The notes below the pieces were generated by a model. The model was not told where the DNA came from and made no database searches. It was given only the letters and a program-made list of their open reading frames with translations. The position numbers and the translations under genes were made by a program. Below, one piece after another: positions 51,582-64,000 of a stretch of 64,000 nt of DNA (position 1 is its first letter; each line of letters begins with the position of its first letter). The stretch lies in assembly GCA_009741485.1 (NCBI GenBank), contig CM019218.1:32736387-32800386 (forward strand), given 5' to 3'. This stretch comes from Malurus cyaneus samueli. Taxonomy: Eukaryota; Chordata; Aves; Passeriformes; Maluridae.

Positions 51582-54500
51582 AAGAGTCCCTCCATGGGCA
51601 GGAGTTGGAAAGGGAAGAAAAATAAAGGATCTGCAAAAAGATTGCATGCAAGGTGGGTATGGAAGTCTTCTTCTAAGGAGCATCACACACAGATGAATCC
51701 TCCTGGAGTAGTTGCTACTGAGCACAAAGCAGGCAGGTAAATACCTCCTCCACCATCTGTGGGGTGATCTTCTTTGTGGTCAGCCTGGGAACTCGAATTA
51801 TTTGATTGCAGCACTGTTGGCTCTATCACTTGCACAACAGAATGATGATCTCCTTTCTCTCCAAAGTGTCCCCTCCTCTCCCCAAAGAGAACCACAAGCT
51901 GTATGCATGGCATGCTAAAGAATCTCATCATCTTTGGTGAGGGTTATGAAAAAAAAAAACCCCTTCAGATACTCTTTGGAGTTTTTGTGCAACATACACT
52001 CATCAGATCTTTCTCAGCATAAAGAAAAAAACTCGGAGACAGCACCCTGTCACCCAGGGAAACACAGGATACTTTTTACAGAAAATGGAAAACAATCTAA
52101 TGTATTACGTAGCTCAACCTGAGTTTCTTAAAACATCACGTGTGGGTTCTGAAGGAATCAATAGGCTTAATCAGAGCCTCTCTGCTGAACAAACAAGAAG
52201 GTTTGGCCAAGATTTCAAAGAAGTAGAGATTGTTCTTTGTTCTTTGATGTTGTCAAAGAGAAGCAGAAAGATGAAGAGATTGAAAGCAACTCTTCTCTCC
52301 AGCACTCAGGAGGAAAACACAATTGCAGAGCCATACAAGCTAATCACGGTGTGATGCAACAATGATGACAAAGCATCAAACACAGCACGGGGAAGCATCA
52401 GGAACCACACCCTGGTGATTATGTTGCTCCCCCTCAGTCTATTCAAGAACCAAACTTTTCAGGTTTGACTGATCTACAGATGCATATATACAGATTGCAT
52501 ATATTTACAAATTAATCACTGCCACATGGATTCTTGGTTATAAGGCTGCCATGAATGACTTTGAATACTTTACTTTGGAGGATCTATAGGAATTCACATA
52601 TGGGTTTTGAATACCCAGAATGCCTGGTGCTCGTTTGACATTTTATGTGCTGAGATACAACTCTTCCAGGTCATTCTTGTTGTGGGGGTAATAGAGAGCT
52701 GGGGGATCTCATAACTTGATTTTCATGGGACTTCTTGCCAGAGAGAAGTTCAATTGCAAGAAAACTACACTTATATGAATGAGAAATTCATGGCTTTCTT
52801 ATGCTCCTTCTTTTGATCTCGCAAGCCAGAAGACTGAAGGAAAGAGGATAAGTCCAAGTGCAGAGCACACTAAAATAAAATGAACCTTCAGTATGAAGCC
52901 AGCTGATAAACAGCTGGCACCTGTTTCTTCAGCCATCAGCATCTTAAATGAAACGGAGTCTGTTCCTACTAAGTAGCTCCTACTCCATTTTACCTTTCAC
53001 AAGTTTGTCCATCAGCTGATGAGGTTTCTATTTTGTCTGGGACAACTAAAAGTGGACAAACAGCTGGAAACTGCTGCAGCATCTGGAAAGCATCTGAGAC
53101 AAAAATGCCTAGAGGATTTTGAGGTGATAGACGGTATCGCTATAATTTACTATAGGATGACATGGCTTGGAGACTGTTTTTAATATCCCTAATCTGACAC
53201 TTTACAGAATCTTCATGCTGCATGCTTGTGATTAGGTTTGTTTTACGTCTCTGTTTTCTTTAAGTTCTGCCTACATAAAAGAGAAAATCTTGACAAAATG
53301 CTGGAGAAGAATCTCAGAACACATGCTTCTACGGAAAGAAGAGAACTAAGTTCTAGCAATACCCACCTTTTAGACAGGTGTTAGTGCTCCAAAAATGGCA
53401 GTAAAAATATAGTTTGTCTCTGCAATTATCTGCTTCCTTCAGGGTTGCATGTTCTATAGTCACTTGAGGAACATGTTTATATTATGTCCTGAAGGATCAA
53501 ACTGGCTACTGCAGTAATATCTTTCCATGTGATTGCAACTCTCCATGCATTTGAATAGAGGACCAGCACAAAAAAATTAAAATGGGTGGCAGCAGAAAAA
53601 ATACAACTTGCTCTTGTTAAACATTTAATATTGTAATAACAAGTAAATTATGACAAATTACAACTCAGCTTCAGTCTGGGTTTAAGGCCTGAATCTGAAC
53701 TTCAGAAACATCATTTCCCCATGCCATTGTACATGTGGTTGCCATGAAAGCTTGCAAAGACTGAGCATTTCTCCTAAATTTACACTCACTTTATTAAGGT
53801 AAAAAGCTGCACAAGATGGAAGAAGAATGAGGCCACAGCATTGGCGTTGGTATTTGCCTATGTACTGAGGGATTTGTTCAAAGACTGTGAGGTTGAAAAG
53901 ACAGGTATCAAATCAGATCAGTCCAGTGGGGAAACTTTTAATCATGGCTCCCACCAAACAAAACAGTGATACCACTGGGAATGACAAATTTGAATAAGTA
54001 CGGAAAGATGGCAAGAAAAGACTGAAAAGGGAGCAGTAAATGGAACAGCACACAGCAGGGACTGTGTGTCTTTGAACAACAAAGGACTGGAAATTACCAA
54101 TTGAAAAATGGAGCCCAGTCTCCACCAACACCACAAAATAATGTACAAAGCATTTAGCTCACAAAGGTCCATAAAAACAGGGTAAAAATTCCCAGTCTTA
54201 CAAAAACACTTCCGATCTATAGTAAAAAAAAAATCACCAGGACCCTCAAGTACTGTAATTTCCCCCAAGAAGACAAAACTGGCATCACCAGTGTTCTAGG
54301 GAATGCAAAATTCCAAGGGACTTGTGGGGCAAAGGTGCTTAGAAAATGTCAGGAGGTGACCCATATTCCATGCTGCAGAGAAAAGCAAAGAAGGAGACCA
54401 AGAAGATGGTAGATAATGAAGCATCTCTAGGATTATGGACTCCTCCTATTCATCCTTCTTTTCATTTCACAATGCATATAAGGGATGATCAGACTTCAAT

Positions 54501-54825
54501 AATGTCTATAAAGGCCAATTCCAAATGATGAAGTTGAAACATAATGATAGAGGGAAGCAGGAAAAAACAGGTTAGGTATACCTCCACACCTGCCCAGATT
54601 TGGAAGCTTTACAGAGTAGTATTTGATTGAATCTTTACCAATAGGTTCCATCTTAATCTTGACATTCAGGCACATCTCCTGTTTTAACTGGAAAAGTAGG
54701 CAGGAAGGGGACTAAATCCGAGTTCAAGAAGCTTAACCCCTGACCTATGGGAAAAAAGCTCTTTTATCCTGATATTCCCACCTTTCTTCCTGTATTCCAG
54801 CTACTCCCCACACCTGGCATTTAAC

Positions 54826-54950
54826 AGAATCAAAGAAGGATTTCTGTTGGAAGGGACCACAAAGATAATCTACTTCCAACGTACTGCCATGGGCAGAACA
54901 TTGTCCCTTTAGTGGAAGGGACACCTTCTACTAAAAAACCAGGTTATTTT
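54826..54950 (-). mobile_element. CR1 3' end fragment
   Basis: TTCTGTTGGAAGGGACCACA, AAGATAATCTACTTCCAAC, CTGCCATGGGCAGAACATTG and GGAAGGGACACCTTCTACTA match the reverse complement of the avian CR1 terminus ('ggttggaagggaccttaaagatcatcc...ctgccatgggcagggacaccttccacta'). A short insertion interrupts the last two blocks. It is in sense orientation to DPF3. Confidence 0.88.
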
Positions 54951-57089
54951 CCTTTTTTCCTCTTTAAAAGCAGTGAAGTATTCACAGTATTTCCAAATCA
55001 AACCACTCAAAAAATCGTGAGTTGGGTTCTTTTTCTGAACTGGTAGATTATTTCAGGTATAAATATTTCTACAGCCATCAGAGACAGAAATTTCAACAAT
55101 AAAACTGGAATTTTCATATAGTCCCCAGCTTCTAGGAGCTGGAGTTGCTAAGAAAGTAACGTATTTTGAAAGTATTAATAAAATTACTGTCAAGTGCCCA
55201 GTAAATAAAACAAGAATAGTATGGTGTGTTAGACACAGGCACACATCTTAGCAAAAACTGGCAATTTGAGTTGAGGGAAACCTCTTTCTCCACCAGGAAG
55301 GGCTCCCTCAGGTAAACCAATTCTAACTACAGTCTGTTTTCCTCTTTTGAAGAAGATGCTTTTCTAGAAGAGGACTGAATTTGTTCTTGTGTACTTCAGA
55401 GAACTTTTGACTTACATCAGTGCAAAAGGAGAATCAGAACATTTTGTACTATTCTTCCTGTAGCTCTGTACAACAAAGGACATTGTAGAGGGACTGACAA
55501 GACTTTTAAAAGGGTGTACTGAAGGAGACAGTTTAGGCTACTAAAATTAAAGTAATTAATCAATCCAAAGGTGATTCCCATCATTTAACTTTTGCCTTCA
55601 TAGACTGTGAAACTTAAAGTTTGCAGTCTGTTGTAGTCCCTGGAGCTTGATTCTGTGTTGAATAAACCAGAAAAAAAAAACCATGGGCAGAGGTTGAAGC
55701 AGAATCAGGAACCCTTCCTGTATTTTATTCACCCAACTTTTATTCAGCCATCATGTCACCCAAAACTGGCTGACAAAGCTGAAGTGTCAGGACACAGCAG
55801 AAATCTCATCCCATTACATCCTCCAATGACTTCCCCACAGCAACAGAGTCAAGAGTGGATATAAAAATGGCTGCTCCTTTTTGAACAAAAAGGGCTCCTC
55901 ATTTTAGATCACAAGCATATCTTTGATTTCCCTTCTCCCTTTCTTGAAATCTCTCAGGCAGAGGGTCTGAAAACATGACTCACTCCAAATAGTAAATCTA
56001 ATTGTCCCCAATCCTACCCCACAGAAAATCCATTGACTACCACAGGGCTAAACAAGGGTGGACTTTGTCTTACCTTTCTGCTGCAGATAGCATTTTACTG
56101 TCACTGGGGGAATAAAATAATCATAAGAGCATAATGATAGCATGTGTTTTGCTAGCTGCTGCTCTTCACGTGGGGCAATCATTGGCAATTCTCAGATTTA
56201 ATCTCTCCCCGTCCCCAACCATGCAGTTGATTACCACTCTCATTCCCAGTTAAAAATCCTTGATCAGCGTAATGCACATAAAGGAGTCTCTGACCCCAGC
56301 TAAGGGAACCACAAGAGATGACATTTGGTTCTTTGAGAGAGGAGTAGATAAAAAGGAAAAATGACAGCTGGAGTCAGGAGGAGCTAGTTAGCGGATTGCA
56401 GGCCCAGGAGGGTGCAGGGTGGGGGCCCACGAAAGAGAAACAATAAGAGACTGCAGCCAGACTGTTTCCTCTCCTTCCCTAAATCTCCTTTGAGTCTGTA
56501 AGAATGACTGTAGCAGATGTCAGGACCCACGGGGATCACTCCTTTAGCTTTCTTATCTCTTAAAAAAAAAAAAAGTAACATAGAAAATAGCAGAAACATT
56601 GGAGAAAAAAAAGAAAAAAATGAGCTAATATCTCTGCTTTGACATGTGGGAATGAATACAAAGGTGAGCACCACCTTGTAATGACCTGTGGTATGTAAAT
56701 ACACTTAAGCCAGCAGGAGGAATTTTTCTGGGTCTGGTCCAACAGGGGCAAACATTTACAGGATCTGACTGGGATTAACCTGTGGTTTCCACTTCAGGAT
56801 ACAAAGGGGAAATACAATAAGCAAGCAGCAGTTGTGAGGAGCATCCCTGTGCTTCTCCAACACAAAGAACACAGAACGCAGCCAGAGCTGGCTTGCAAAT
56901 GCACCATGGCACTGGGAACATCCCCAGAAAGCGCTCAACGTGTGTGGATGCAGGTGCACTCATACCAGGGGGCCTTTCTCACCATGCAGCACTAAACACA
57001 CAAGAGTTCATCCATTTCTAACACTTCAAATCTCACTCAGCATTACTCAGGACATCAGAGAGAAACCAACAAATATTAGTCAAAAGCAC

Positions 57090-57150
57090 TTTAGGCCAGA
57101 TTCACTGCCACTTCCATTGAAATCCATGGAATTACACCAGAGAGAAAGAG
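57090..57150. repeat. Ancient amniote dispersed repeat fragment
   Basis: GGCCAGATTCACTGCCACTT, CCATTGAAATCCATGGAATT and ACACCAGAGAGAAAGAGGCT follow a pattern common in old amniote repeats ('ggccagattctg...cattgaagtcaatggaattacaccaggg'). I recognise the pattern but cannot name the family. Confidence 0.5.
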
Positions 57151-60100
57151 GCTGGCTGTTTAATGTTTGTGGCTTGCCAAATTGTACATCTGTGTTGGTT
57201 CTTCTGTTTTGGAGACAAAATTCTACAAATTATCGTTATGAAAGAGGTTAATTTTTCTTTTAAAAAGATCACCTTCTCAAGGCATAGGAAGAAGTTCACT
57301 TCCATCCACTAAGTCTGTTTCACTCCATTCCACACATTCACAGATGGACACCATGGTTTTTCAGACTTGCAAATATGTAAAAGCGTACAGACACTGATGA
57401 TTGTAAACACATCACAGTACAAGTCACTCCCTGTCACAGAAGAACCTAGCAATGACAAAGCTGGATGAGACTTCAGATCTTTCCAAGAGTCATGTAAGGC
57501 ATTTTAAAAGCACCATTTGAGTTGAAATTGTGTGTTTTGGCTTTGTGCATCACGAGCAAGAGGAAGCCCAGGAACTGCAGAAGAGGAGACCGAGTTCTGA
57601 CCACAGAACACACTTATGTCCATTTACAGAAGGGAAGCTGCATATGCTCAAGGCACACTCAATGCTAGCAGAGGGGTTTTAATCCAGATTTTTCCAGAAT
57701 CTGTAATCCACTCCTTTATAACAATCGGTTTCAAAAACACAATCATTTGGATGTTTCCCATTTCATCATTCTGGTAAACCCACTCAAAGAGAAGGAAGTT
57801 GTGTGAAGTCCTAAAAAAAAAGAAAAAAAAAACCCAGCCCACTACTGTTTTCCTTTGATGGGCTAGTCAGGAACCATAACTCCAAGCCACTTGTTTGACT
57901 CAAAAGTAAAAAGTAGTTTACAGCAAAATTCACAGCAGCTAATCAAGATGAACCTACAGTTAAAATACTGAATATTGTTTATCTTGGAGGTGGCAACAAC
58001 AGAATGCAAGCAATCGATTACACAGCTTCTCCACCAAGCAGGAACCAGCATTCTTCTCCTGAGTACAACAACAGAGATTAACTGCGCTTTTCAGCCTCTC
58101 CTTAATATTTCTCAACTATATCCTCAGCACCTTTCTAGCAAACACAACAAAGGACCCAGCACCAAAACCAGTGTACAACACTCAACAGCAGTCTCCCACA
58201 CCTGCACCTGGAGGGCAGAGATGAATCCTGTTACAGAAAAACGTGTGAGCACTGCAGTCAGGGACCATGTTAGTACATGTTTATGTAGTACCTTGTACAG
58301 CAGGGCCCAAATGCAGAGCAGAGCCCTTGGACACAGGGTAGGTTTCTTCTTCTTTCTGAGTGTGAGAAAAATCATGCAAGATAACACAACAGACTCAACT
58401 AACATGATTTAGGAAAGAATAATTCTTCTGCTTTCTCTGTAAACAACAGTAACTCATTACTTGGTTTCCATGTTATTTTCATCTGAAAGGCAAACCTGTT
58501 ATGATGGGAATGAACTCAGCCAAAACCAAAAAAAAAACAGGGCACCAGCGTAACTGGGAAAAGACACCAACAGTCTGAGAAGGGGAAGTACTCAGCATGT
58601 ACCCTATGAAGGAAAAAAAAAGATTAAAATAAAAAAAGGAAAGGCAAGGAAGAACACTAATTAAAGATACAATGTGGATGCAGGAGAACACACAAAGATC
58701 TCCCCCACTTCACCCCTGCCATCCGTATGACAATGCTGCTTTGTGGAACAGAACAATAGGTACATTATACTAACCTATAATTATCCCAAGAAGAATGATA
58801 GCAAAATCAAGGCATTACATGAACATTGGAATATTGGATTCAATCCCATAAGAAGCAAGAGGGTGGAGGAGGAGCTTTAAAAAGAGATTGAAACCTTCCC
58901 AGCACAGAACATCAAAGATGAAATTTCATGTTCTCTTCACATTTATTTGGGTTTTTCTTTTATTTGATGTGATGATTTACACACAGTTCCCTTTCCCATG
59001 TATTTCTTGGCTTCTTTATGCTGCAGTTGGTTCCAGCACTGTAACATCCTCCTTCAACAGCATGGTGGATTTGGCACAAGCAGGAGCTCAGCCCAGAGCA
59101 TGACTGCACCATGTGTATAAGCAGTAGGAGGCGAGAATGGTGGATGGAGATGTATGCCAGCTCCGGACAAAGAAAAGCAAGGGGCTGGCAATTCAGTGAA
59201 TGCATAATCCAGGGTTACCAAGGCACACAGGCATGCAATACCTGTGCTTCCATTCCAATCAGATAGCAGGGGCTGAAATACAGGAAGCAGTGAGGCACAA
59301 CTCTACACCTGTTTAAAACATGCCACTTGCATTCATAGAGTTATGCAATATTGGGGGAATACTGAAATAAAGACTTGGAGTTGTTCAGGTTTTTGGTTTC
59401 TTCTGCCTGTTTGTTTTTAAGAGACAGTATGTTTCATTGGACACACCCTTGACCCAAAAAAATGGAGTAACCTATCAATTCTACAAAATCTGAATGTTCC
59501 TTCTTTTTTTTCTAATACATTAGTAACCGTGACAACCTGGTGTAAACAACTCTATCACTTGATCCATGGACAATGAAGGGTTATGCCAAAGAAGCAGACT
59601 AACATAAGCACTTTGTGCATTCTAGGTGAACTCTGCTCCTCCCTGTAGATACTACTGATCGAGCCCTGCTTCCTCCAGAGAGAATGTCCAATCACTCCAG
59701 CACCCTGTGTCTTCAAATAATGAGCAAAGATTTTTAAAAACCCTCTTTAAAACACTGAAGATTGGCCCTTGTTGGATGTTGCCACCTAACCTGTACTCAG
59801 CTGCATTCAAGCCTGTGTGTTCCTGGCGAAGGCCCCTGGCTGCAGCATGGTCACACACACTTCTGATGAGCTACAGGGTGGTTCTGCACTGTAGCAAGGA
59901 AATACCAATGCAAACAGTTATTAAAGTATTTACAGCTCTGCAGTGACATGCTACGTTGCAGGGCAACACTCAAGCACTGTTCCCTAATGGATTCAGACTT
60001 CATTATTGTGCAATGTTGGAAAGGGAATACAGTAGCACCTACTTGACACGAAGCAGGGTACCTCTGACCAGCCAGCTGATAGTGTTTAACCTCTGTGGGA

Positions 60101-61625
60101 AGAGCCCAGAATGGTCAGAGGCCGGGGCAAGGACCAAACTTAGCAGAAACTGCATGGCTCTGCAACAGTACAGAAAACAATCAGCTGTATTTCACATTTG
60201 TGAGAGAAGGAATCCAGGCTCCTGGAGCTGAACAGGCAAAGGGAACTGGAAGAGACTCTTTTGCATTGAGCTAAAAGTTCATCTACCCTGCTCAAGGGAG
60301 GAGCTCCCAGGTTGGAAATAACTTGGGACTGGGCTACTGGCTCTAAAGAAGTCTTGTCCTTCAGCTGTGTGACCCTCAGCCCTCTCTCTGTAACTGGGGG
60401 TCAGCTCCTGAGCCAGCCTACCACGAGGGAACATCAGTGTGGGGCTGAGCCTGAACCTGGCAGGCACCCTGAAAGCAGCTTTTGCACACCAAAAGCCTGC
60501 ACCACTGTAATTCTGGGAAAAGAAAGTAGATGTATGCATTCTCTCTGCATATATCCCCATTTGCAGCCCTGCCTGCAGCCACCACCTAAAAGTCAGATCC
60601 CATGCTCAAGAAAATAGGAGCTTATTAAGCATTCTCCCACTCACTTTGCTAATGGGTCCCTAATCCCTGTTCCTTTTTTGCTGCCCCAAACCAGCAGGGA
60701 GAGGAACGGAAAAAAATATGATACATTCTTGTGCTCCATTATATCTCCTCACCAAGCAGACAAAACGACAGGAACTTCTGCAAGAAAGATAAGCCACTCT
60801 CTGTCTCCATTCAGCACAGTGGGGGCCTCTCTGTTCTTGCTAACAGGTGTTAATACAGCAGTGACCAAGAAGTGCTCTCACTTGCACCAGATTAACAAGA
60901 AAAAAATCAGCACCACTCCATTGACTTGGGAAAAAATGTTCACAATATCATGGTCCTGAAGCTGTGAGCAGAATCTGGCATACTGGCAACTACAGAAGTA
61001 AATTAGAGAAGACAGTAATAATCCAAGGCAGCCAAAACAACAGGGCATAAATACAGCTAATTTAAAGAGAATGCTGGACGGCAGTGCTGACCCCTTTTTT
61101 CACTTGAGAAGAGGTAACCTCAATAACTATAACCATTTTTATTTGGACACTATGTAATGGAAAACTTACCCTTGCCATTCACACTTGTCTCACTACAGAC
61201 ACCCAGCTGATCTCACAGCCCTCCTCCCCCTGCCACATCCACACATACACAACTTGCTCCTCTGGGCAGAGCAGCAACTCATATTTCATCTGTACCACAG
61301 GCTTCACTTGTAACTCTGCCCACCGAGTGTTGTCAAAAGCTGGAAAGGATACTGGAATGAAATCTATGCAGCTCTTCAGCCTTCTGAATGATTACAACTA
61401 TGACACTTAAACCCGCTAATGTGCTAAGCATTTTCTGGCAATGCCAGTGGGTTACTACGGTATTTTGGGAGGGGGCAGGAGCTTGAAAAGACATCTTCCT
61501 TGGGGAGGAGAAGAAGGAAGGAGATAAAAATGTAACAAAGTGAATTGCTCAGCAAACTCCTCAAACTTGCTGTTACAAGGATTACATTTCAAAGATCCAG
61601 AAACAGCTTCCCAGGATAAAAATAA

Positions 61626-61662
61626 ACTTGTATGTTCCTGCCAGGTGCAGGAACATACAAGT
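61626..61662 (+). repeat. Perfect 16-bp inverted repeat (hairpin, 5-nt loop)
   Basis: ACTTGTATGTTCCTGC (61,626-61,641) is followed by the loop CAGGT and its exact reverse complement GCAGGAACATACAAGT (61,647-61,662). There is no mismatch in 16 pairs. It lies 120 bases left of a 23-T run. The stem is too short for an ordinary microRNA precursor. Confidence 0.97.
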
Positions 61663-61784
61663 CCACAGGACTGCCTTTTGATGAATGTCTTCTGATTTTC
61701 TAGAAGAAGTAGTAATTCCCTTCCTCTTGCCCTGTTCTGACTTTAGTCAAAGCAATGTCTGGTAGGTTTATTCTCATGCTTTCC

Positions 61785-61807
61785 TTTTTTTTTTTTTTTT
61801 TTTTTTT
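61785..61807 (+). repeat. Poly-T run
   Basis: There are 23 consecutive T bases followed by CAG. It could be the A-tail of a minus-strand retrocopy, but no polyadenylation signal or recognisable retrocopy body adjoins it on the right. Confidence 0.9.
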
Positions 61808-62499
61808 CAGCAGATATCACTCTATCTTTATATCCCTTTCTGACTTAAATCAGATGAGAGCCAGAGAGGAAGCCAATCCAGAAGCACCACAGGCTTTGCT
61901 ATGTGGCAAAGCTCCTGGTCTGAAAGTGCTGACTAACTGCTCTCCATTCTGGCTAAAACAAGGAGCTGGGCAGGTATTGCTGAGAAGCCTGGTAAGGCAT
62001 GGGGAGTCTGTCAGAGCCCCAAGCACACACCTCATGCAGGATGCCCCCACTTCTCATCATTTCTCCTCTTGTAAAAACTTCTGTAAGTTTCCTTCTCACC
62101 CACTGTTCCTATACAAAACTTGCTCAGAGAGTGCCACTAGAGAAATGCTGTCTAAAGTGCTGCCAGGTTATCAACCTGTGGGGAAAAATACTAGATTTTT
62201 TTTTCTGTACAGCTATCTCAGGAACTATTTTTAAATAGTGGTAGCAAGGTGTTCTGAGACAGAACTATGATTTGAGTAGATGGTCTTATAAGAACCAGAG
62301 TATTAAAGAAAAAGTGTTAAACTGTAGAGATAGAGAACGGCCAGAAACAAAAGTACACCAAATACTACAGTATTTGGCATCCACTCCACTTGCACATGTG
62401 TAATGTTGGAAGAAGGGAACATCTCTGGAACAAAAGAGGTGCAGGCAGAAAGCCAGGGCTCACTCAAGTTACACTAGTGAGCAGGACAGTTCTGCAAAG

Positions 62500-62529
62500 T
62501 AACAAAATTTCATGCTTAAAATTTTGTTA
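62500..62529 (+). repeat. 11-bp inverted repeat, 8-nt loop
   Basis: TAACAAAATTT (62,500-62,510), loop CATGCTTA, then AAATTTTGTTA (62,519-62,529) pair perfectly. The arms are AT-rich. Confidence 0.9.
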
Positions 62530-62624
62530 TGGCCTGTCTTTTTGACCAAGGGGGAAGGTAAAAGTGCATTTGTTATATGATTGGTAGATAAAAAGAGACA
62601 AATGGTGTCTTCCTTGAGGAAGCA

Positions 62625-62905
62625 AAGTTAGTTTATGGTGTGGGTTTCTTTACCCAATGAACAAGGGTCAGGAAGAGAGGAAATGGCTTTAATTTGCACC
62701 AGAACAGGTCTAGGCTGTATATTTGGAAAAAAAAAATCACCAAAAGTGTTATCAAGCACTGGAATAGACTGCCCAGAAAAGAGGCTGAGTCACCATCATT
62801 AGAGGTATTTAAAAGGCATGTAAGATGGGGAATTCAGGTGCTAGGTTAACAGTTAGACTCAATTATCTTAGTGGCTTTGTCCAATCTATATGCTTCTGTG
62901 ACAGT
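62625..62905 (+). mobile_element. CR1 3' end fragment
   Basis: GGAAATGGCTTTAATTTGCA, CCAGAACAGGTCTAGGCTG, AAGCACTGGAATAGACTGCC, GGCTGAGTCACCATCATTAG, AGGTATTTAAAAGGC and AGACTCAATTATCTTAGTGG follow in order the CR1 tail ('...aggcactggaacaggctgcccagggaggtggtggagtcaccatccctggaggtgttcaa...gttggactcgatgatctta'). It ends near CTATATGCTTCTGTGAC. It is antisense to DPF3. Confidence 0.85.
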
Positions 62906-64000
62906 CAACATCATTTGCAAGAGTAATTTTTGACCTGAGAATACGTTAAAATAGTAAAACATCACAAAAAACTGATTAATAGGACTGGAAATATACAGAA
63001 GCAAACTGAAGAATCAGTCTTACCGTGAAACAAAGACCTCTGCTTTTTCTTAAAATCTAGTACATTCTAGAGGACATAATGGTCTCTCTTTGCCCTCTCT
63101 AACAGAAACAGATCTAAACAAAAATATTGCACATGAGAGCTTTTAGTGGGGAAAACCAGGAGTAAGCAGAAATGTCTGCTTAGCAGAGCTACAAGGAAGC
63201 AAGAGAGGAGCAAGTAGGCCCCTTCTCCAGACCTCTGTGCACTTTCACTAATTTACAATAGTCACCATTTGAAATGAAATTAAATACCACCTCTTCATGC
63301 CCCTCAGCATCATCAATAAATTTTTGCTGCTGTCACTGTGGCTTGCTCTTCCCCTTCTGAAGGGTCTGGAGATTAGGCAGGACCTAGGGGTATATACCAA
63401 AAAGAAGCAACCAGTAATAAATTTCACTACTGAGACATTTCAGACGACATCTTGCTCTTGTTCTCCCAGATGAGGGGCTGCTAGATCAATTGCTCTGTGC
63501 CATCTCCCGATCGTGCAGGTGCTACCTGATATAACCTACTTAAGGGTAGAGTCTCAGTGAAAGTCAACACTCTGCCACATACCTGAGGACAAATATGCAA
63601 CACTGAAGGCTGCTGAGCCCTATTTTTCATCACTGAAGGCTGCAGACAGAACGTGCAGCACAAAGCCAACATTACGAAGTGGCAGTCCCAATTTCTGAAG
63701 AAAGGTAAGCAGTAGGCCAGAGAAACTTGCTCACTTCCAGCCAAACGTAAATGCTGCAAACCTTGTTGGTCAACACAAGCACCTTGTTTCAGTCTACAGA
63801 CACTGCCTATCTCTATAAACCTCTCCTCCTGAGGGTTTTACTGAATTATACCCCACAGGAGGCTCTTGAGGGATCTATCTGCTCTTCTGCTGATAGAGGA
63901 GCTAAAGGCACAGAGAGAATGAGCTGTCTCCAAGCAAAGGACCTGCTGCCTTCAACACCTGCACTGTTTTAATTAACCAGACATGCTTTATCTGCTTCCT

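Larger units (their letters stand above)
37822..64000 (-). other. DPF3: DPF3 intron 1, incomplete (at least 26.2 kb)
   Basis: Everything to the right of exon 2 is upstream intron in the gene sense. Exon 1, which should encode the start MATVIHNPLKA, was looked for on the minus strand and not seen, and no CpG island marks a first exon. The intron holds CR1 tails (39.3, 54.8, 62.6 kb), a reverse-transcriptase fragment (43.3 kb), a MIR relic (49.35 kb), two G-rich tracts, two inverted repeats and a long T-run. The remaining stretches, including 44-49, 50-54.8 and 55-61.6 kb, hold nothing else I can support. Confidence 0.8.

Noticed and set aside
57975..58412. Open frame of 145 codons on the + strand
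   Set aside because: The composition is that of intron translated by chance, with no motif and no promoter or polyadenylation context.
60335..60410. MIR-like words (CAGCTGTGTGACCCTCAGCC)
   Set aside because: Only one short block resembles MIR and the flanks do not follow the consensus order.
61626..61662. The perfect hairpin as a microRNA precursor
   Set aside because: A 16-bp stem is too short for Drosha/Dicer processing, and the flanking bases do not extend the pairing.
61755..62234. Open frame of 159 codons after the poly-T run
   Set aside because: The start is inflated by poly-Phe from 23 T bases. The rest shows no domain, no splice structure and no family resemblance.
61808..62240. 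Retrocopy whose A-tail would be the poly-T run
   Set aside because: No AATAAA-type signal on the minus strand next to the run, no target-site duplication seen and no recognisable gene body.
37822..64000. Search for DPF3 exon 1 (start MATVIHNPLKA)
   Set aside because: No minus-strand match with a GT donor in the right phase was seen, and no CpG island lies in this stretch. Exon 1 must be further right.

Overview
This window is vertebrate nuclear DNA, most probably from a bird. It lies inside one gene, DPF3 (D4, zinc and double PHD fingers family 3; BAF45C), which runs on the minus strand. The bird assignment rests on the repeats. There is a 5'-truncated CR1 LINE with the typical avian 3' end at about 28.8-29.5 kb, several older CR1 3' ends, very old LINE and MIR relics, and no primate or rodent type SINEs. 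CR1 elements also occur in turtles and crocodilians, so 'bird' is likely but not proven.

Layout, in transcription order (right to left). From 64,000 down to 37,822 is part of the first large intron; exon 1 (the first ~11 codons) is not in the window. Exon 2 is at 37,821-37,661, exon 3 at 32,944-32,837, exon 4 at 9,159-9,032, exon 5 at 5,132-5,037 and exon 6 at 376-298. The transcript leaves the window at the left end inside intron 6. All five exons have AG acceptors and GT donors, and the reading phases join without a break. Together they encode about residues 12-201 of a protein that is normally about 378 residues long. This covers the N-terminal Requiem/DPF domain, the acidic and basic linkers, and the first cysteine of the C2H2 zinc finger. 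The double PHD finger and both alternative C-termini lie to the left of the window.

The rest, about 99% of the bases, is intron. Intron 3 (23.7 kb) is the busiest. It holds a decayed LINE on the minus strand (12.5-13.7 kb), a 23-bp minisatellite (17.7 kb), MIR-type SINE relics (11.5 and 18.0 kb), a sharp CpG island of about 240 bp (26.05-26.28 kb) and the CR1 copy at 28.8-29.5 kb. Intron 1 holds CR1 tails at 39.3, 54.8 and 62.6 kb, a broken L2/CR1-like reverse-transcriptase fragment at 43.3-43.9 kb, a MIR relic at 49.35 kb and a perfect 16-bp hairpin at 61.63 kb.

I found no second protein-coding gene, no recognisable tRNA, rRNA or snoRNA, no CRISPR array and no new multi-gene system. The items most worth checking are the intronic CpG island as a possible alternative promoter, the weak exon 2 donor followed by a GT-rich tract, and the perfect hairpin. 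Exon calls are firm. Repeat boundaries are approximate because they come from reading against remembered consensus patterns, not from alignment.
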